A model generated the notes under the pieces. It was not told where the DNA came from, did not search any database, and was given only the letters and a program-made list of their open reading frames with translations. Shown here piece by piece: positions 5,105 through 9,459 of a stretch of 9,459 bases of DNA (position 1 is the stretch's first letter; each line of letters opens with the position of its first letter). The DNA is taken from contig JAGXHB010000048.1 of NCBI GenBank assembly GCA_024636425.1, positions 1 to 9,459 on the forward strand. The letters run 5' to 3'. The position numbers were made by a program, and so were the translations under genes. This stretch comes from Roseobacter sp. (GTDB lineage Bacteria; Pseudomonadota; Alphaproteobacteria; Rhodobacterales; Rhodobacteraceae).

Positions 5105-6763
5105 CTAGCTGGGATCGCGCCAGCGGTTCGCTATGGGATAGCGCCGGTCCAGCCAGAACGCGCCCTTGCTCAGGCGCGGTCCGGGGGCGGACTGGAACCG
5201 TTTGTATTCGCTGATATAGATCAGATGTTCGATCTTCTTTGCCACATCACGGTCAAATCCCGCAGCGACACAATCGGCAATCGACCCATCCTGATCGACC
5301 AGAATGTTCAGCATCGCATCAAGTTCCGGGTAGTCCGGCAGGCTGTCGCTGTCCTTTTGATCTTCGCGCAATTCGGCCGTCGGAGGCTTATCAATAATAC
5401 GCGGCGCGATCACTTCGCCAGCAGGCCCCATCATCCAGTCGCGGTGGGTCTCGTTGCGCCAGCGGCAGGTTTCGAAAACACGGGTTTTGTACATGTCCTT
5501 GATCGGGTTATAGCCGCCGGCCATGTCGCCATAGATCGTGGCGTAGCCTACCGCGACCTCGGACTTGTTGCCTGTGGTCAGCAGCATCTCCCCGAACTTG
5601 TTGCTCAGCGCCATCAGCAACAGCCCCCGCAAGCGCGACTGGATATTTTCCTCTGTCAGATCAGGCTTGGTTCCCTCGAACAGGGGGGCAAGCGTTTCGG
5701 TGATCGCCGCGCGCCCTTGCGTGATCGGCACATAGTCATAGCGGCAACCAAGCGCCTTTGCTACTGCTTCGGCGTCATCAAGCGAGGCTTGCGATGTGTA
5801 TTCGGACGGCAGCATCACGCAGCGCACATTATCAGCCCCAATCGCATCGACAGCGATCGCGGCGACAATCGCCGAATCGATGCCCCCGGACAGCCCCAAG
5901 AGCACCTTCTTGAACCCGGTCTTGCGCATGTAATCACGCAGACCCAGCACCATCACACGGTAATCCTGCTCGAAATCGGAGGGCATGTGGGCTTTCGGAC
6001 CCTCCACAATGCGCCAGCCTTCCGGTCCCTGCTCAAGGTCGACATGGGCAATCTCGGTATCGAAGGCGGGCATCTGGAAGGCCAGCTTGCCGCCGGGGTT
6101 CAGACCAAAGCTGGCGCCGTCGAATATCTGGTCGTCCTGCCCCCCGACCATATTAAGGTAGATCAGCGGCAGTTCCGTTTCGACGACGCGGGCAACCATG
6201 TGGTTCAGGCGCGTGTCGAATTTGCCGCGGTAGTAGGGCGATCCGTTGGGCACGAGCAGGAACTCCGCCCCCGTCTCGGCCAGCGTTTCGGCCACATCCG
6301 GATGCCAGGCATCTTCGCATATGGGGCTGCCGATCCGGGTATCGCCGACCGCGTATGGCCCGCCAAGCGGTCCGCTGTCGAACACCCGCACTTCGTCAAA
6401 AACCGTCTCGTTGGGCAGGTTATGCTTGAGCACGCGGCTCGCGATCTTACCCCCCTTGAGGATCAGATAGGCATTATAAAGGGCAGCACCTTCGGCCCAG
6501 GGCGCACCGATGGCCAGCGCCGGTCCGTCTGCGCAATCCGCCGCCAGCGCTTCGATATGGGCCATGACATCGAGCTGAAACGCCTGCTTCATCACCAGAT
6601 CCTGCGCGTTGTAACCGGCAATAAACATTTCAGGCAGGGCCACCAGATCAGCCCCTGCTGCCTTACCTTGCGTCCACACATCGCGCGCCAAGGCAGCGTT
6701 GCCCGCCACATCACCCACGGTCGGGTTCAACTGGCCAAGCGTGATCCGAAAACGCGACGTCAT
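5105..6763 (-). CDS. nadE: NAD+ synthetase, glutamine-hydrolysing
   Basis: Catalyses the last step of NAD+ synthesis: ATP-dependent amidation of nicotinic acid adenine dinucleotide using ammonia from glutamine. The 552-residue protein has an N-terminal nitrilase-type glutaminase domain (about 1-250) with the catalytic triad E45 (VALPEMF), K113 (RVLKHNLPNE) and C149 (GSPICEDAWHP). The C-terminal synthetase domain (about 265-552) has the ATP-pyrophosphatase P-loop LSGGIDS (291-297), TTGNKSEVAVGY (396-407) and PPTAELREDQKDSDSLPDY (460-478). All key residues are intact, so it should use glutamine rather than free ammonia. ATG at 6763 has AAGGA 9 bases upstream. Probably co-transcribed with gltX. 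The two enzymes belong to different pathways, so this may be shared growth-linked expression rather than a functional link. Divergent from the MORN gene across 174 bp, where I could not recognise a convincing promoter. Confidence 0.97.
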   Translation of the reverse strand: MTSRFRITLGQLNPTVGDVAGNAALARDVWTQGKAAGADLVALPEMFIAGYNAQDLVMKQAFQLDVMAHIEALAADCADGPALAIGAPWAEGAALYNAYLILKGGKIASRVLKHNLPNETVFDEVRVFDSGPLGGPYAVGDTRIGSPICEDAWHPDVAETLAETGAEFLLVPNGSPYYRGKFDTRLNHMVARVVETELPLIYLNMVGGQDDQIFDGASFGLNPGGKLAFQMPAFDTEIAHVDLEQGPEGWRIVEGPKAHMPSDFEQDYRVMVLGLRDYMRKTGFKKVLLGLSGGIDSAIVAAIAVDAIGADNVRCVMLPSEYTSQASLDDAEAVAKALGCRYDYVPITQGRAAITETLAPLFEGTKPDLTEENIQSRLRGLLLMALSNKFGEMLLTTGNKSEVAVGYATIYGDMAGGYNPIKDMYKTRVFETCRWRNETHRDWMMGPAGEVIAPRIIDKPPTAELREDQKDSDSLPDYPELDAMLNILVDQDGSIADCVAAGFDRDVAKKIEHLIYISEYKRFQSAPGPRLSKGAFWLDRRYPIANRWRDPS

Positions 6764-6937
6764 ATGACATTCCTTCGACTATTCCGCGCATCATGTAGCA
6801 GATCGAACGCCAAGGGAAAGGCCAAGCACCGCCGCCCTGCGCAAAAGGAGATTGCCCCTCAAGCCCCCTTTGCTTAGGCTGTCCCATAACAAATGTGCCC
6901 CCAGAAGCTGGCCCCATACCCGTTCGAAAGCAGTGAT

Positions 6938-8329
6938 ATGACCCGTCTGACCCTTCGTTCCCTGACCTTTTTCCTTGCGACCCTGCCCTTGTCCCTTCAG
7001 GCGCAGGACGAAACGGTGGCGAGCAAGCAATACGACGATGGCGGAATCTACGAGGGCACTTTCCGCGGCGGCGTCCAGCACGGGACCGGCACCTATACAC
7101 TTCCGAACGGCTACGAATACAGCGGCGAATGGGTCGATGGTGAAATAATGGGCGCGGGCGTCGCGCGCTTTCCCAACGGGTCGATCTACGAGGGCAGCTT
7201 TGCCAAGGGCAAGCCTGACGGCTTTGGCAAGATCACCTTTGCCGATGGCGGCACCTACGAGGGCGAATGGGAAGCCGGGGCGATCATGGGCCAGGGCATC
7301 GCGACCTATGCCAACGGTGTCCGCTACGAAGGGCAGTTCCGCAATGCCAAGCACCACGGCAAGGGCGTGATGCAGTCACCGGGTGGTTATGAATATCAGG
7401 GCGACTGGGTGGATGGCGTCAAACAGGGTGTGGGCAAGATCACCTATGCAGATGGTGCGGTATATGATGGCGATATCAATGACGGCAAACGCAGTGGTAC
7501 CGGGACGCTGACGATGCCTGACGGGTTGACCTATGTGGGCCAATGGAACGATGGCCAGATCGATGGAACCGGCACGCTGACGCAACCCAATGGCGACGTC
7601 TACGAAGGGGATCTTGTCGCAGGTCAGCGCCAAGGCAGCGGCAAAGTGACCTATGCCAATGGCGACGTCTATGAGGGCGCGTTCAAGGAAGACCGCCGCG
7701 ATGGTCAGGGCACCTTCACCGGCACCGACGGCTATGTCTACACAGGGTCTTGGGTCGCAGGCCAGATCGAGGGCGAGGGTCAGGTGACCTATCCCGACGG
7801 ATCGGTCTATGTCGGCACCTTCCGCGACGATCTGGCGGATGGTGAGGGCAAGATCACCTATCCGGACGGGTCGACCTATGAAGGCTCATGGGCCGTCGGC
7901 GTGATCGACGGCGAGGGTGTTGCCACCTATCCCAACGGGGTCGTCTACGAAGGTGATTTCAAAAATGCGCGCAACGACGGTCAGGGGGTCATGACCTATG
8001 CCGATGGCTACCGCTATGACGGCAGCTGGAAAGACGGCCAGCGCAACGGCACGGGCACCGCGACGTACCCCGATGGCACTGTCTACACCGGGAATTTCAC
8101 GGATGGTCAGCGCGACGGTACGGGCAAGATCACCATGGCGGACGGCTTCACTTATGAAGGCGAATGGCAGGACGGTGTGATCCAGGGCACGGGCACCGCC
8201 ACCTATGCCAATGGCGATGTCTACGAGGGGACGTTCGAAGACGGCAAGCGGCAAGGCAGCGGCACCATGCGCTATGCCAGCGGCGAGGTTTCGACCGGCA
8301 CCTGGGTCAACGGAGCCATCACCGACTGA
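6938..8329 (+). CDS. Exported MORN-repeat protein, 18.5 repeats of 23 residues
   Basis: The 463-residue protein starts with a signal-peptide-like segment: charged MTRLTLR, hydrophobic SLTFFLATLPLSLQA, probable cleavage near residue 22. There is no lipobox cysteine, so a soluble periplasmic or secreted location is inferred. Residues 37-450 are 18 uninterrupted MORN units of exactly 23 residues, pattern YEGxF/WxxGxxxGxGxxTYxxG, with a 13-residue half unit to the end. No other domain is present. MORN arrays form long twisted beta-hairpin ribbons that act as scaffolds or bind partners or lipids; no enzyme function is implied. ATG at 6938 is preferred over the in-frame ATG at 6893 because only the former puts the signal peptide at the N-terminus; its ribosome-binding site is weak. 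Divergent from nadE and convergent with the photolyase gene. The function is unknown. Confidence 0.9.
   Translation: MTRLTLRSLTFFLATLPLSLQAQDETVASKQYDDGGIYEGTFRGGVQHGTGTYTLPNGYEYSGEWVDGEIMGAGVARFPNGSIYEGSFAKGKPDGFGKITFADGGTYEGEWEAGAIMGQGIATYANGVRYEGQFRNAKHHGKGVMQSPGGYEYQGDWVDGVKQGVGKITYADGAVYDGDINDGKRSGTGTLTMPDGLTYVGQWNDGQIDGTGTLTQPNGDVYEGDLVAGQRQGSGKVTYANGDVYEGAFKEDRRDGQGTFTGTDGYVYTGSWVAGQIEGEGQVTYPDGSVYVGTFRDDLADGEGKITYPDGSTYEGSWAVGVIDGEGVATYPNGVVYEGDFKNARNDGQGVMTYADGYRYDGSWKDGQRNGTGTATYPDGTVYTGNFTDGQRDGTGKITMADGFTYEGEWQDGVIQGTGTATYANGDVYEGTFEDGKRQGSGTMRYASGEVSTGTWVNGAITD
7046..8326 (+). repeat. MORN repeat array arranged as two homologous blocks of nine units
   Basis: Eighteen 69-bp units run without indels from 7046 to 8287, followed by a half unit to 8326. 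Units 1-9 (7046-7666) align in register with units 10-18 (7667-8287). Only units 1, 5, 10 and 14 end in Tyr. Only 4, 8, 13 and 17 begin with Thr. NA replaces the usual DG and is followed by GVM only in 5 and 14. RQGSG occurs only in 9 and 18, and Met at position 19 only in 7 and 16. My hand count is 111 identities in 207 residues between blocks. DNA copies have diverged at third positions, so this is an old duplication rather than a recent tandem expansion. Confidence 0.8.
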
Positions 8330-8336
8330 TTGACGT

Positions 8337-8352
8337 CCTCTTCGAGGTTTTT
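8337..8352 (+). terminator. Possible weak intrinsic terminator of the MORN gene
   Basis: CCTC-TTC-GAGG followed by TTTTT begins 7 bases after the MORN stop codon. The stem is only 4 bp, so it is weak as an intrinsic terminator, but position and T-tract fit. The remaining 135 bp to the photolyase stop codon show no gene I can support. Confidence 0.3.
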
Positions 8353-8487
8353 GCACGTCCCGACCGGCGCGAAGACGACCTCGACAGGGCCGACAGGATG
8401 CGCCCACTTGTCGAGAAGGTTGACGGGCTCCCGCTTCTCTCGCTCTTGAATATCTCCCGCGCGGAGCACGTTAGACCTTTGCGCCCC

Positions 8488-9459
8488 TCAGACGACCTTG
8501 CCCGCATCCAGCCGGGAAAGCAGCGCGTCGCCCTCGGCGATGATGGTCTTGCGCTTGTCCGCGTCCATCCTGTCCCAGGTGCCGTACATATTGCCCATCC
8601 GGGGGTTGGCAGAAAACCTTTCGCGATGCCGGTCCAGAAAATGCCAGTACAGCAGATTGAACGGGCAAGCCTTGTCGCCGGTTTTCGCGGTGACGGAATA
8701 GTGGCAGGATTTGCAGTAGTCTGACATCCGATTGATATATGCCCCAGACGAAACATAGGGCTTTGACGCGATGACGCCCCCGTCAGCGAACTGGCTCATG
8801 CCGACGGTATTGGGGGCCTCGACCCATTCATAGGCATCGACATAGACCTCCAGATACCATTCATGCACCTGATGCGGGTCGATCCCCGCCAGCAGCGCAA
8901 AGTTGCCCGTCACCATCAGCCGCTGGATGTGGTGGGCATAGGCGTGCACCTTGGTCTGGTCCACAGCCTTGGCGATGCAGTTCATCCGCGTCTCGCCGCC
9001 CCAATAGAATCCGGGCAGATCGCGGGATTGTTTCAGAACGTTCCGCTTCGGATAATCAGGCCCTTCAAGAAAATAAATCCCACGCACATATTCCCGCCAG
9101 CCGATGATCTGACGGATGAAGCCTTCGACCGCGTTCAGGGGGGCATCGCCCTTGGCATATGCCTTTGCGGCGGCCTCGCAAATTTCGAGCGGGCCAAGCA
9201 GACCCATGTTCAGATAGGGCGAGAGGACAGCATGATAGAGAAACGCGTGATCGTTCAACATCGCATCCTGATAGTCGCCAAAGCGGGGCAATGCATGTTC
9301 GATGAAATGATCCATCGCCTGCAAGGCTTCGTCGCGCGTGGTCGCAAACCGGAATGGCTCTAGGTCGCCAAAGTTGTCACCAAAGCGTGCGGCCACCAGA
9401 TCCAGCACCTCGCGAGTCACGTCGTCAGGCTCGAACTGCAGCGGGCCATTAACCGTGAT
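8488..9459 (-). CDS. Iron-sulfur bacterial cryptochrome/photolyase (PhrB-type), C-terminal 323 residues (5' end beyond window)
   Basis: FAD-dependent DNA photolyase or blue-light receptor of the FeS-BCP group, whose best-known member is the (6-4) photolyase PhrB of Agrobacterium. The minus frame is open to the right window edge. The visible part holds the helical FAD-binding domain: NDHAFLYHAVLSPYLNMGLL, FIRQIIGWREYVRGIYFLEG, FYWGGETRMNC, HHIQRLMVTGNFALLAGIDP and WVEAPNTVGMSQFADGG. Four cysteines that would ligate a 4Fe-4S cluster are present at visible residues 161, 249, 252 and 265 (C-x87-C-x2-C-x12-C), the same spacing I recall for PhrB C350, C438, C441 and C454. By that alignment roughly 190 N-terminal residues, the antenna-binding domain, are missing. 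The internal GTG at 9420 is not a credible start because homologous sequence continues upstream (NGPLQFEPDD). Whether it repairs (6-4) lesions or signals cannot be told from this part. Confidence 0.92.
   Translation of the reverse strand: MTVNGPLQFEPDDVTREVLDLVAARFGDNFGDLEPFRFATTRDEALQAMDHFIEHALPRFGDYQDAMLNDHAFLYHAVLSPYLNMGLLGPLEICEAAAKAYAKGDAPLNAVEGFIRQIIGWREYVRGIYFLEGPDYPKRNVLKQSRDLPGFYWGGETRMNCIAKAVDQTKVHAYAHHIQRLMVTGNFALLAGIDPHQVHEWYLEVYVDAYEWVEAPNTVGMSQFADGGVIASKPYVSSGAYINRMSDYCKSCHYSVTAKTGDKACPFNLLYWHFLDRHRERFSANPRMGNMYGTWDRMDADKRKTIIAEGDALLSRLDAGKVV

Noticed and set aside
6842..6860. AAAAGGAGA on the plus strand in the nadE-MORN gap as a ribosome-binding site of a small gene
   Set aside because: The TTG following it is too close and leads to no recognisable or well-sized product before the MORN gene.
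5225..6877. A 550-codon open frame on the plus strand opposite nadE
   Set aside because: It is the antisense shadow of a clearly intact nadE in GC-rich DNA. The translation is rich in His, Arg and Gln with no recognisable domain.
6852..6890. TTGCCC with CATAAC, or TTGCCC with TAGGCT, as a promoter for the MORN gene
   Set aside because: The first pair is about 27 bases apart, which is too far, and the second has a poor -10. No promoter is called.
7046..8287. The 69-bp periodicity as a DNA satellite or CRISPR-like array
   Set aside because: The period is exactly 23 codons, the frame is never broken, and conservation is at the MORN amino acids while third positions vary. It is a protein repeat.
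8272..8469. A 65-codon minus-strand frame with a GTG start, between the photolyase and MORN genes
   Set aside because: It overlaps the end of the MORN gene in antisense, has no convincing ribosome-binding site and resembles nothing I know. A plus frame through the same stretch (8164-8724) looks equally gene-like by third-position GC, so neither is supported.

Overview
The window looks like chromosomal DNA of an alphaproteobacterium, most likely Rhodobacteraceae (Roseobacter group). This rests on high GC with strongly GC-biased third codon positions, a gcvT-gcvH-gcvP order behind a tandem glycine riboswitch, a 441-residue glutamyl-tRNA synthetase of the cysteine-poor alphaproteobacterial type, and a GGAGCCTYCGGCG intergenic element that I recall as common in that family. 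The family assignment is inference. No rRNA, tRNA, CRISPR array, insertion sequence or phage gene was seen.

Left part (1-2960, minus strand): the glycine cleavage operon. A promoter-like sequence near 2931-2958 leads into a tandem two-aptamer glycine riboswitch (about 2771-2914), then a leader with two hairpins (2709-2768), then gcvT, gcvH and the first 372 codons of gcvP, which runs off the left edge. A 10-bp perfect hairpin separates gcvH from gcvP. T-protein, H-protein and P-protein cooperate, with L-protein encoded elsewhere, to split glycine into CO2, ammonia and a one-carbon unit on tetrahydrofolate. The riboswitch would let glycine control its own breakdown.

Middle part (3062-6763): a plus-strand gene for a gamma-glutamylcyclotransferase-like protein diverges from the gcv operon. 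It is convergent with a minus-strand pair, nadE (glutamine-dependent NAD+ synthetase) followed by gltX (glutamyl-tRNA synthetase), 65 bp apart and probably co-transcribed.

Right part (6938-9459): divergent from nadE is a gene for an exported protein made almost only of MORN repeats: 18 units of exactly 23 residues plus a half unit. The units fall into two homologous blocks of nine, and the alternation of Phe and Trp units breaks exactly where the blocks join. It is the least characterised gene here and the most interesting. Convergent to it is the C-terminal two thirds of an iron-sulfur cryptochrome/photolyase of the PhrB type, running off the right edge, with all four cluster cysteines present.

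Most of the window is ordinary housekeeping sequence. The points worth a second look are the internal architecture of the MORN protein, the riboswitch and its possible expression platform, and the hairpin element that occurs after both gcvH and gltX.
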